From: Plantactinospora sp. KBS50
GTDB taxonomy: Bacteria; Actinomycetota; Actinomycetes; Mycobacteriales; Micromonosporaceae
Direction of reading: 5' to 3'
DNA: 64,000 nucleotides
Assembly (NCBI RefSeq): GCF_002285795.1
Contig: NZ_CP022961.1
Coordinates: 2,980,001-3,044,000 of the forward strand
Every line of letters begins with the position of its first letter. The stretch's first letter is position 1. The notes below the pieces were generated by a model. The model was not told the DNA's origin. It ran no database searches and saw only the letters and a program-made list of their open reading frames with translations. The position numbers and the translations under genes were made by a program. Below are positions 17,785 through 25,154 of this stretch, one piece after another.

Positions 17785-18576
17785 TCAGCTCCCGTCCCGC
17801 TGCGCGCGGCGCAGCCCGAAGTACCAGCCCAGGATCCGCCGTTCCGCCAGGCGCAGCGCCGTGGCCAGGAGGAAGCCGAGCAGTCCCAGCAGCAGAATGC
17901 CGGTCCACATGTCGGTGACCGCGAAGCTGCGCTGGAACTGGATGACCGTGAAGCCCAGCCCGTTGCTCGCGGCGAACATCTCGCTGATCACCATGAGGAT
18001 GATCCCGACCGAGAGACCCTGACGCAGGCCGGTGACGATCTGCGGGCTCGCCGAGCGGATGACCAGGTGCCACAGCCGGGCCGGCCCCCGGATGCCGTAG
18101 CAGCGGCAGGTCTCGGCGAGCACCTCGTCGACCGCCCGCACCCCCTCGATGGTGTTCAGCAGGATCGGCCACAGGCAGCCCGAGATGATGACCAGCACCT
18201 TCATCGAGTTGCCGATGCCGGCGAAGAGGATGAGCACCGGCACCAGCACCGGGGGCGGAACGGCCCGGAGGAACTCCAGCACCGGTTCGCAGAACGCCCG
18301 CAGCCGGCGGGACGAGCCGACCAGCACGCCGAGCCCGACGCCCAGCAGGCCGGCCAGCACCAGGCCGGTGAGCAGCCGCAGCACGCTGGGCAGCACGTCG
18401 GAGCGCAGCCGCCCGCTGGTCAGCCAGACGTCCGGGAACGCGCCGAGGATCCGGGACAGCGGCGGCAGGTAGTAGCTCTGGCTGTCGGCCGACAGCACCC
18501 ACCACAGTCCCAGCAGCGCCACCGGCAGGCCGAGCGCGGCCAGCAGGTGCCGGCCGAACCGGCGGGCGCCCGTCAT
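17785..18576 (-). CDS. ABC transporter permease, SsuC/TauC-type
   Basis: The 263-residue membrane protein has about six hydrophobic segments. The coupling-helix EAA-like region AETCRCYGIRGPARLWHLVI matches binding-protein-dependent permeases of the sulfonate/taurine class. It overlaps the second permease by 4 bases (ATGA) and is followed 5 bases later by the ATPase. It is one half of a heterodimeric membrane channel. Confidence 0.9.
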   Translation of the reverse strand: MTGARRFGRHLLAALGLPVALLGLWWVLSADSQSYYLPPLSRILGAFPDVWLTSGRLRSDVLPSVLRLLTGLVLAGLLGVGLGVLVGSSRRLRAFCEPVLEFLRAVPPPVLVPVLILFAGIGNSMKVLVIISGCLWPILLNTIEGVRAVDEVLAETCRCYGIRGPARLWHLVIRSASPQIVTGLRQGLSVGIILMVISEMFAASNGLGFTVIQFQRSFAVTDMWTGILLLGLLGFLLATALRLAERRILGWYFGLRRAQRDGS

Positions 18577-19391
18577 GCCGGAACCTCCCGGCGTACCGAC
18601 GGGTGCCAGGCCAGCAGCCGGCGCTCCAACAGCCGGGTGCAGCCGTTGACCGCCACGCCGAGCAGGCCGGTCGCGGCCACCAGGGCGTACACGGTGGGAA
18701 CGGCGCCGCCGGTCTGCGCGACCCCGATCTCGTTGCCCAGCCCGGGAGCGCCGATCACCAGTTCGGCGGTGACCGCGAGGATCAGCGCCACGGCGGCGGC
18801 CAGCCGCACCCCGGTGAGCAGGTACGGCAGCGCGGTCGGCCAGGTGACGTACCGGATCCGGCCCCACCGGCCGAGGCCGAAGACCCGGGCCGTGTCGGTG
18901 GCCACCGGGTCGACGTCGCGGACGCCGTAGAGCACCTGGATGAGCACCTGCCAGAAGGCCGCGTAGGTGACCAGCAGCAGCACCGAGCGCAGGTCGGCGC
19001 CGAACAGCAGCACGGCCAGCGGGATCAGCGCCACCGACGGGATGGGCCGGAGGAACTCGATCGTCGAGGAGGTGGCCTCGCGCAGCGGCGGCAGCATGCC
19101 GATCGCGAAGCCCAGCACCGTGCCGAGGGCGACCGCGAGGGCGAGGCCGAGGAACCAGCCGTGCACGGTGTCGCCCACGGCGGTCCAGAAGGCGCCGCTG
19201 CCCAGCAGGTCGATGCCGGTGGCGGCGATCCGGCTGGTCGGCGGCAGGTAGTCGGGGGAGACCAGGCCGATCCGCGGCACCAGCTCGCCGGCCAGCAGGA
19301 AGACACCGAGGCCGAGCGCGCCGAGCAGGACCGGCTGGCCGGGCAGCCGGCGCGCGGTCCGCGCGCCGGCCGCGGGTGCCGTACCGGTCAC
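18573..19391 (-). CDS. ABC transporter permease, SsuC/TauC-type (second subunit)
   Basis: The 272-residue product is homologous to the other permease. Six membrane segments and the EAA-type loop DTARVFGLGRWGRIRYVTWP are visible. It starts at a GTG overlapping the binding-protein stop by 4 bases (GTGA) and ends in a 4-base overlap with the next permease. Two different permease genes in such a transporter imply a heterodimer. Confidence 0.9.
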   Translation of the reverse strand: MTGTAPAAGARTARRLPGQPVLLGALGLGVFLLAGELVPRIGLVSPDYLPPTSRIAATGIDLLGSGAFWTAVGDTVHGWFLGLALAVALGTVLGFAIGMLPPLREATSSTIEFLRPIPSVALIPLAVLLFGADLRSVLLLVTYAAFWQVLIQVLYGVRDVDPVATDTARVFGLGRWGRIRYVTWPTALPYLLTGVRLAAAVALILAVTAELVIGAPGLGNEIGVAQTGGAVPTVYALVAATGLLGVAVNGCTRLLERRLLAWHPSVRREVPA

Positions 19392-20353
19392 GGCAGCATT
19401 TCCGACACGTCGACCTTCTCCTTGATCAGGCCGTCGCCGAGCATGAGGTCGGCGAGGGTCTGCACGGACTCCCGGTTGACCTGGTCCGGCCACGCCGGAA
19501 GGGTGATCTTCTCGGCCACCGCCGGGTCGATCTTCGCGTACGTCGGCAGCACCTCGCGGGCCTCGTCGGGGTGCTCACGGGCGTACGCCAGGGACTTCTC
19601 GATGGCCGCGGTGAAGCGCTTGGCCAGGTCGCCCTTTTCGGTGAGGGTCTTCTCGTTGGTGAAGTAGACCGCGACGGTCATGTTCGGCGCCGCGTCGACG
19701 AAGTTGGAGGCGACCACCCGGGCGCCCTGCTGCTGGGTGATCGTGAAGAACGGCTCGACGACCCAGGCGGCGTCCACCCGCTTGTTGGCCACCGCGGCGG
19801 GCATGTCCGGGAAGGCCAGCTCGACGAACTTCACGTTCGCCGGGTCGCCGCCGGCCTTGCGGATGGAGGCCCGCACGGTGGTGTCGCCGACGTTCTTCAG
19901 GTTGTTCACCGCGACGGTCCTGCCGGCCAGGTCGGCGGCGGAGTTGATGGGACTGTCCTTCGGTACGACGATGCCGCCGAAGTCCCTGCCCTGCTCGCCG
20001 GTGGAGGAGTTGCCCTCGGCGATCGCCTTGAGCGGGATGCCCTGGGACCGGGCGACGATCAGCGACACGACGTTGCCGAAGGCGAAGTCGAACTCGCCGT
20101 TCATCACGCCCGGGATGGCGGCGGCGCCGCCGGTGGTGTTGACCACCTCGACGTCGATGTTCTGCTCGCTGAAGAAGCCCTTGGCCCTGCCCAGGTGCAG
20201 CGGCGCGACGTCGACGATCGGGATGGCGCCGACCTTGACCTTCGTCGGGCCACCGGCGGAGGAGTCATCCGAGTCGGACGACGAGCCGCAGGCCGCCGTG
20301 GCGAGCAGTACGGCGGCCAGGAACGCGCCGGGAACCAGGGCTTTGCGTCGCAT
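19388..20353 (-). CDS. ABC transporter substrate-binding lipoprotein, NMT1/SsuA-like
   Basis: The 321-residue lipoprotein has a signal peptide with lipobox ATAACG. The body resembles NMT1/SsuA/TauA binding proteins: VGAIPIVDVAPLHLGRAKGF, GVMNGEFDFAFGN, RVDAAWVVEPF. It is the first gene of the leftward unit and starts about 175 bases downstream of the TTGACG/TACGTT promoter and the tandem operators. The ligand is unknown; mdlC, the dehydrogenase and pobA in the same unit point to an arylglyoxylate, mandelate or hydroxybenzoate. Confidence 0.9.
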   Translation of the reverse strand: MRRKALVPGAFLAAVLLATAACGSSSDSDDSSAGGPTKVKVGAIPIVDVAPLHLGRAKGFFSEQNIDVEVVNTTGGAAAIPGVMNGEFDFAFGNVVSLIVARSQGIPLKAIAEGNSSTGEQGRDFGGIVVPKDSPINSAADLAGRTVAVNNLKNVGDTTVRASIRKAGGDPANVKFVELAFPDMPAAVANKRVDAAWVVEPFFTITQQQGARVVASNFVDAAPNMTVAVYFTNEKTLTEKGDLAKRFTAAIEKSLAYAREHPDEAREVLPTYAKIDPAVAEKITLPAWPDQVNRESVQTLADLMLGDGLIKEKVDVSEMLP

Positions 20354-20384
20354 GTGGATTCTCCCGCGTCCGGCGGTCCGGCAC

Positions 20385-20490
20385 GGACCGCGTGATGGCT
20401 CCGGCGGTCCGGGGGTGGACCGCGTGACGGTTCCGGCGGTCCGGGGGTGGACCGCGTGACGGTTCCGGCGGTCCGGGCGGACCGCGTCGG
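20385..20490. repeat. Three-plus tandem copies of a 32-bp repeat
   Basis: Units begin at 20385, 20417 and 20449, with a shorter fourth from 20479. The core is GGACCGCGTGACGGTTCCGG plus CGGTCCGGGGGT, itself partly palindromic. The repeats lie in the 5' leader of the binding-protein gene, between its operators and its start codon, and would be transcribed. Confidence 0.8.
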
Positions 20491-20528
20491 GGGGTCCGGG
20501 CCGTGGACCCAACGGTTGACCGGGGCAT

Positions 20529-20562
20529 GTTCGCAAAGCGAACGGCTGTTCTCATCTAGAAC
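20529..20562. promoter_or_regulatory. Tandem 15-bp operators for the leftward unit
   Basis: Two boxes of form GTTC-N7-GAAC lie 19 bp apart: GTTCGCAAAGCGAAC (20529-20543, perfect 6-3-6 palindrome) and GTTCTCATCTAGAAC (20548-20562). The second overlaps the -10 element of the leftward promoter. The position suits an IclR-type regulator such as the one encoded at 25151-25936; IclR-family pca/pob operators in other bacteria are also repeated about 15-bp elements. Confidence 0.7.
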
Positions 20563-20589
20563 GTATGCGTGTGGTGGCGGTCACGTCAA
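20560..20589 (-). promoter_or_regulatory. Promoter of the leftward transport/mdlC/pobA unit
   Basis: On the minus strand TTGACG (20589-20584), an 18-base spacer, then TACGTT (20565-20560). The same hexamers and spacing occur in the divergent promoter at 20639-20668. Confidence 0.65.
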
Positions 20590-20638
20590 CGGGTCGGCCG
20601 GAAACAATTCCGGGCTAGTGTGCGCGCCGGTCGGTGCG

Positions 20639-20668
20639 TTGACGGATCGCGCCGGCTGGCATTACGTT
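20639..20668 (+). promoter_or_regulatory. Promoter of the rightward pca unit
   Basis: TTGACG (20639-20644), an 18-base spacer, then TACGTT (20663-20668). It mirrors the leftward promoter, and its -10 runs directly into the first operator. Confidence 0.65.
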
Positions 20669-20699
20669 CGAGATAAGGACGGAAGTCCGCATAGCGAAC
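20666..20699. promoter_or_regulatory. Tandem 15-bp operators for the pca unit
   Basis: GTTCGAGATAAGGAC (20666-20680) and GTCCGCATAGCGAAC (20685-20699) are slightly degenerate copies of the boxes at 20529-20562. They have the same 19-bp offset and the same placement relative to the -10. Conservation of layout on both sides argues for common control. Confidence 0.65.
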
Positions 20700-20824
20700 G
20701 CCGACACGGCTCGTGGCCCGGCCCGTCGCGTGCGCCGCCCGGCCCGGACCCGTCCGGACCACGCCGGGGCGGGCGCACCGGCCCCGGCCGGCGCCGGTGG
20801 CGCGACCGGGAAGGCGGAAGGCCG

Positions 20825-21643
20825 ATGGCCGAACTGGTATCCCTGGCCGACGGGATCGCCGGGCTGGTAGGCGACGGCGACGTGGTGTCCATGGAGGGCT
20901 TCACGCACCTCATCCCGTTCGCCGCCGGACACGAGATCATCCGGCAGCGCCGCCGGGACCTGACCCTGGTCCGGATGACCCCCGACGTCATCTACGACCA
21001 GATGATCGGCATGGGCTGCGCCCGGGCGCTGGTCTTCTCCTGGGGCGGCAACCCCGGGGTCGGCTCGCTGCACCGGTTCCGCGACGCCGTGGAGAACGGC
21101 TGGCCCGTTCCCCTCGACCTGGAGGAACACAGCCACGCCGGGATGGCCAACCGGTACGTCGCCGGCGCCTCCGGCCTGCCGTTCGCGGTGCTGCGCGGCT
21201 ACACCGGCACCGACCTGCCCCGGCACACCCCCAACATCAGGCCGGTCACCTGCCCGTTCACCGGCGAGGTGCTGACCGCCGTACCGGCGCTGCGGCCCGA
21301 CGTCACCGTGGTGCACGCCCAGCGTGCCGACCGGGCCGGCAACGTGCAGTTCTGGGGCATCAGCGGGGTGCAGAAGGAGGCGGTGCTGGCCGCCCGCCGC
21401 TCGCTGGTCACCGTCGAGGAGATCGTCGACCGGCTCGACCCGGTACCCGGCCAGGTCGTGCTGCCCGGCTGGGCGGTGACCGCGGTGGCCGAGGTGCCCG
21501 GCGGCGCGCATCCGTCGTACGCGCACGGCTACTCCGACCGGGACAACGACTTCTACGTGGCCTGGGACGGGATCAGCCGGGACCGGGACACCTTCACCGA
21601 CTGGATGGAGCGGCACGTGCTGATGGCCGGGGACCGGGCATGA
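20825..21643 (+). CDS. pcaI: 3-oxoadipate CoA-transferase, subunit A
   Basis: The 272-residue product resembles the alpha subunit of class I CoA transferases in actinomycete pca clusters: SMEGFTHLIPFAAGHEIIRQ, ALVFSWGGNPGVGSLHRFRD and DVTVVHAQRADRAGNVQFWG. The ATG at 20825 follows GGAAGG. With PcaJ it transfers CoA from succinyl-CoA to beta-ketoadipate. It is the first gene of the rightward unit, about 155 bases after the promoter, and overlaps pcaJ by 4 bases (ATGA). Confidence 0.88.
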   Translation: MAELVSLADGIAGLVGDGDVVSMEGFTHLIPFAAGHEIIRQRRRDLTLVRMTPDVIYDQMIGMGCARALVFSWGGNPGVGSLHRFRDAVENGWPVPLDLEEHSHAGMANRYVAGASGLPFAVLRGYTGTDLPRHTPNIRPVTCPFTGEVLTAVPALRPDVTVVHAQRADRAGNVQFWGISGVQKEAVLAARRSLVTVEEIVDRLDPVPGQVVLPGWAVTAVAEVPGGAHPSYAHGYSDRDNDFYVAWDGISRDRDTFTDWMERHVLMAGDRA

Positions 21644-22434
21644 GTGTGGACCGGGACGCGCCGCGAAGCGCCGCGCCGAGCGCCGACTGGACGGCCGACG
21701 AGATGATGACGGTCGCCGCCGCCCGGCAACTGCACGACGGCACCGCGTGCTTCGTGGGCATCGGCCTGCCCAGCACGGCCGCGAACCTGGCCCGCGCCAC
21801 CCACGCGCCCAACCTGGTGCTGATCTACGAGTCCGGCTGCCTGGGCGCCAAGCCGGGACGGCTGCCGCTGTCCATCGGCGACGGCATCCTGGCCGACACC
21901 GCCGACGCCGTGGTCCCGGTGCCCGAGGTCTTCAACTACTGGCTCCAGCCCGGCCGGATCCGCACCGGCTTCCTCGGCGCCGCCCAACTCGACAGGTACG
22001 GCAACATCAACACCACGGTGATCGGGTCCGACTACACCGCGCCCGCGGTCCGGCTGCCCGGCGCCGGCGGTGCCCCGGAAATCGCGGCCTCCTGCGGCGA
22101 GGTTGTCGTCGTCGCCCGGCAGAACCGGCGTACCTTCGTTGACAAGGTGGACTTCGTGACATCGGTCGGCTACGGCGACGGTCCCGGCGCGCGGGAGCGG
22201 TTCGGCCTGCGCGGCGCCGGGCCGCGCGTCGTGATCACCGACCTGGGCGTGCTGCAACCCGATCCGCGTACCAGCGAACTGACCCTCACCCACCTGCACC
22301 CCGCGGCCAGCGTGGAGCAGGCCCGGGCGGCCACCGGCTGGCCGCTCGCGGTCGCCGCCGACCTGGCCAGCACCGACCCGCCCACCGCCGCCGAACTGAC
22401 CGTGCTCCGCGCGCTGACCGGAGAACTCCCATGA
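21640..22434 (+). CDS. pcaJ: 3-oxoadipate CoA-transferase, subunit B
   Basis: The 264-residue beta subunit carries CFVGIGLPSTAANLARATHA and IYESGCLGAKPG, where the ES pair is the catalytic-glutamate region of class I CoA transferases. GAAQLDRYGNINTTVIG and VDFVTSVGYG follow. Both ends overlap neighbours by 4 bases, consistent with coupled translation of pcaI-J-H. Confidence 0.9.
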   Translation: MSVDRDAPRSAAPSADWTADEMMTVAAARQLHDGTACFVGIGLPSTAANLARATHAPNLVLIYESGCLGAKPGRLPLSIGDGILADTADAVVPVPEVFNYWLQPGRIRTGFLGAAQLDRYGNINTTVIGSDYTAPAVRLPGAGGAPEIAASCGEVVVVARQNRRTFVDKVDFVTSVGYGDGPGARERFGLRGAGPRVVITDLGVLQPDPRTSELTLTHLHPAASVEQARAATGWPLAVAADLASTDPPTAAELTVLRALTGELP

Positions 22435-23165
22435 CCGAGCCCGGCACCCGGCTGGTGCTGCCCGGCTACCGCCGGGACCCCGCCGGTACCCACCCGCCGC
22501 TGGACACCCCCGCCTACCGCTCGACGCTGCTGCGCGCCCCGCACCAGCCGCTGGTGCTGCTGCCGCACCGGTTGACCGAGGTGACCGGCCCGCTGCTGGG
22601 CGCCGGCCGGCTCGGCGAGCACGACCACGACCTGACCCGGCAGCACGCCGGCGAGCCGATCGGCCAGCGGATCATCGTGCACGGCCGGGTACTCGACGGC
22701 GACGGCCGGCCGGTGCCGGACACCCTGGTGGAGATCTGGCAGCCCAACGCGGCCGGCCGGTACCGGCACGTCAACGACAACTGGCCGGCCCCGCTGGACC
22801 CCAACTTCGACGGCGTCGGCCGGGCCGTCACCGACAGCGCCGGCCGGTACCGGTTCGTCACCATCCGGCCCGGCGCCTACCCCTGGCGCAACCACAGCAA
22901 CGCGTGGCGGCCGGCGCACATCCACTTCTCGCTGTTCGGCCGGGCCTTCACCCAGCGCCTGGTGACCCAGATGTACTTCCCGGGCGACCCGCTGTTCTTC
23001 CAGGATCCGATCTTCAACGCGATACCCGACCCGGCGGTCCGGGAGCGGCTGGTCTGCGCGTACGACCACGACGCCAGCACCCCGGAGTGGGCGCTCGGGT
23101 TCCGGTTCGACATCGTGCTGCGCGGTCGCGGGCGGACCCCGTTCGAGGAGGGCGACGATGACTGA
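22431..23165 (+). CDS. pcaH: Protocatechuate 3,4-dioxygenase, beta subunit
   Basis: The 244-residue product carries the non-haem Fe(III) site. One Tyr is in NAAGRYRHVNDNW, the second in GAYPWRNHSN, and two His lie in RPAHIHFSLFG. The family N-terminal and central folds are complete. With PcaG it cleaves protocatechuate to 3-carboxy-cis,cis-muconate using O2. It overlaps pcaJ by 4 bases and pcaG by 8. Confidence 0.93.
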   Translation: MTEPGTRLVLPGYRRDPAGTHPPLDTPAYRSTLLRAPHQPLVLLPHRLTEVTGPLLGAGRLGEHDHDLTRQHAGEPIGQRIIVHGRVLDGDGRPVPDTLVEIWQPNAAGRYRHVNDNWPAPLDPNFDGVGRAVTDSAGRYRFVTIRPGAYPWRNHSNAWRPAHIHFSLFGRAFTQRLVTQMYFPGDPLFFQDPIFNAIPDPAVRERLVCAYDHDASTPEWALGFRFDIVLRGRGRTPFEEGDDD

Positions 23166-23729
23166 GCGGCTCGGGGTGACGCCGGCCCAGACCGTCGGCC
23201 CGTTCCTGCACATCGGGCTGCCCTGGCCGGACGGGCCGTACGTGGTCCCGGCCGGCACCCCGGGGGCGTTCTGGGTCCGCGGCACCGTCCGCGACGGCGC
23301 CGGCGAACCGGTCCGGGACGCCCTGGTGGAAAGCTGGCAGGCCGACCCGGACGGCCGGTTCGACCACCCCGACGACCCGCGCGGCGCGCACCGGCCGGGC
23401 ATCCCCGGCTTCCGCGGCTTCGGCCGCAGCCCCACCGACGCGCACGGCGGGTACGCCATCCACACCGTCAGACCGGGTCCGCTGCCCGGCCCCGAGGGGA
23501 GACCGAGGCGCCGCACCTGGACCTGTCGATCTTCGCCCGCGGGTTGCTGCACCGGGTGGTGACCCGGCTGTACTTTCCGGACGAGGAGCCGGCCAACGCG
23601 GCGGACCCGGTGCTGGCCGGCGTCGACCCGGCGCGGCGCGACACGTTGCTGGCCCGCGCCGAGCCGGCCGGGTTCCGTCTCGACATCCGGTTGCAGGGCG
23701 ACGATGAGACCGTCTTCTTCGCCATCTGA
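23158..23729 (+). CDS. pcaG: Protocatechuate 3,4-dioxygenase, alpha subunit, with one apparent frameshift
   Basis: The first frame gives TPAQTVGPFLHIGLPWPDGP, DALVESWQADPDGRFDHP and YAIHTVRPGPLPGPEG, then turns to nonsense. The continuation (ETEAPHLDLSIFARGLLHRV, RLYFPDEEPANAADPVL, ending DETVFFAI) lies one frame over. Adding a single G to the GGGG at 23496-23499 joins them seamlessly at GPEG-ETEAP, giving about 190 residues, normal for PcaG. As written, the protein would lose its C-terminal third, although that part is perfectly conserved. This suggests a sequence error rather than gene decay. The alpha subunit lacks iron ligands and supports the active site of PcaH. Confidence 0.88.
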
Positions 23730-24768
23730 GGGCGCCGTGCCGGCGTCCGTCCGACCGCCGTCCGGCATGCCGCCGTCCGATCCGCGGGCGTCCGGCCCGG
23801 TGCCGTCCGATCCGCGGGCGTCCGGCCCGGTGCCGTCCGATCCGCGGGCGTCCGGCCCGGTGCCGTCCGATCCGCGGGCGTCCGGCCCGGTGCCGTCCGA
23901 CCCGCGGGCGCCCGGCCCGGTGCCGTCCGACCCGGCGGCAGCCGGCCCGGCAGCCGGCCCGGTGCCGGCCCGGACGGCGCCGGCCGCCACCGCCGAGCGC
24001 CGCTGGCCGGCCGGGGTCGAGCTGGCCGGCCGGGACGGCGCCCCGGTGGTGGTCCTGGGCGCATCGCTGGGCACCACCCGGCGGATGTGGCAGCAGCAGC
24101 TCGGCGCGCTCGGCGAACGGTTCCGGGTGCTGAGCTACGACCACCTCGGCCACGGCGAGGCCCCGCCGGCACCCGCGCGGTGCACCGTCGAGACGCTCGG
24201 GCGGCACCTGCTGGCGGTGCTGGACGCGCTCGGCATCCGGCGCGCCTCGTACGCCGGCCTGTCGCTCGGCGGGATGGTCGGGATGTGGCTGGCCGCGACC
24301 GTGCCGCACCGGGTGGACCGGCTCGCCCTGCTGTGCACCTCCGCCCACCTGCCGCCGGCCCAGGACTGGCGGGACCGGGCCGCCGCCGTCCGGGCCGGGG
24401 GCACCGCCGCGGTCGCCGACGCCGTGCTGGCCCGCTGGTTCACCCCGGGCTTCGCCGCCCGGCACCCGGACCGGGTGGCCGACTACCGGGCCATGCTCAC
24501 CGGCGTGCCGGCGGCCGGCTACGCGGCCTGCTGCGAGGTCATCGCGGCCCTGGACCTGCGGCCCGACCTGGCCCGGATCCGGGCCGGGACGCTTGTGGTC
24601 GCCGGCGCCGGTGACCCGGCGACGCCTGTGCCGCACGCCCGGCTGATCGCCGCCGGGATCGGCCGGTCCCGGCTGCACGTCCTGCCGGACGCGGCCCACC
24701 TGGCCAACGTCGAACAACCGGCCGAGGTGACCCGGCTGCTCATCGAACATCTGGGAGGTGCGCCATGA
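23704..24768 (+). CDS. pcaD: 3-oxoadipate enol-lactonase (alpha/beta hydrolase) with a repeat-rich N-terminus
   Basis: The hydrolase core starts near residue 97 of this frame (RWPAGVELAGRDGAP) and is complete: nucleophile elbow GLSLGG (Ser about 187), acid in VAGAGDPATP, His in DAAHLANVEQP. It hydrolyses beta-ketoadipate enol-lactone. The first 95 residues contain nearly six copies of PSDPRASGPV. The true start is uncertain: ATG 23704 overlaps the end of pcaG, GTG 23737 follows it, and GTG 23962 would give a normal 268-residue enzyme. It overlaps pcaC by 4 bases. pcaB, which often sits between pcaG and pcaD, is missing. Confidence 0.85.
   Translation: MRPSSSPSEGAVPASVRPPSGMPPSDPRASGPVPSDPRASGPVPSDPRASGPVPSDPRASGPVPSDPRAPGPVPSDPAAAGPAAGPVPARTAPAATAERRWPAGVELAGRDGAPVVVLGASLGTTRRMWQQQLGALGERFRVLSYDHLGHGEAPPAPARCTVETLGRHLLAVLDALGIRRASYAGLSLGGMVGMWLAATVPHRVDRLALLCTSAHLPPAQDWRDRAAAVRAGGTAAVADAVLARWFTPGFAARHPDRVADYRAMLTGVPAAGYAACCEVIAALDLRPDLARIRAGTLVVAGAGDPATPVPHARLIAAGIGRSRLHVLPDAAHLANVEQPAEVTRLLIEHLGGAP
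23773..23948 (+). repeat. About 5.8 tandem copies of a 30-bp repeat at the pcaG-pcaD junction
   Basis: Units start at 23773, 23803, 23833, 23863, 23893 and 23923 (CCGTCCGATCCGCGGGCGTC plus 10 bases). The first four are identical and the last two diverge. In the pcaD frame each encodes PSDPRASGPV. Confidence 0.9.
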
Positions 24769-25154
24769 CCGACGGGACGGACCAGGACCGGCGGCGCCAG
24801 GGCACGGCCGTGCGCCGGGAGGTGCTCGGCGACGCGCACGTCGACCGGGCCGCCGCCCGTACCGACGCGTTCACCGCCGATTTCCAGGACTTCATCACCC
24901 GGTACGCCTGGGGCGAGATCTGGACCCGGCCCGGCCTGGACCGGCGTACCCGCAGTTGCATCACCCTGGCGGTGCTCGCGGCGTTGCACCACGACGAGGA
25001 GTTGGGCATGCACGTCGGCGCCGCGCTGCGCAACGGGCTCACCGAGGCGGAGGTCGCCGAGGTGCTGTTGCAGGTGGGTGTCTACGCTGGCGTCCCGGCG
25101 GCCAACCGGGCCTTTTCCGTGGCCCGGCAAGCGCTGCGGCGGGAGGACACGTGA
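24765..25154 (+). CDS. pcaC: 4-carboxymuconolactone decarboxylase
   Basis: The 129-residue product is the usual size of free-standing PcaC. TADFQDFITRYAWGEIWTRP, RTRSCITLAVLAALHHDEEL and EVLLQVGVYAGVPAANRAF are typical of the AhpD-like CMD fold. It decarboxylates gamma-carboxymuconolactone to beta-ketoadipate enol-lactone. Here it is a separate gene, whereas many actinomycetes fuse it to PcaD as PcaL. It overlaps both neighbours by 4 bases. Confidence 0.93.
   Translation: MTDGTDQDRRRQGTAVRREVLGDAHVDRAAARTDAFTADFQDFITRYAWGEIWTRPGLDRRTRSCITLAVLAALHHDEELGMHVGAALRNGLTEAEVAEVLLQVGVYAGVPAANRAFSVARQALRREDT

Noticed and set aside
23773-23948. CRISPR-like array
   Set aside because: Units are directly adjacent with no spacers. 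The same applies to the arrays at 20385, 52515 and 63857, and no cas genes are present.
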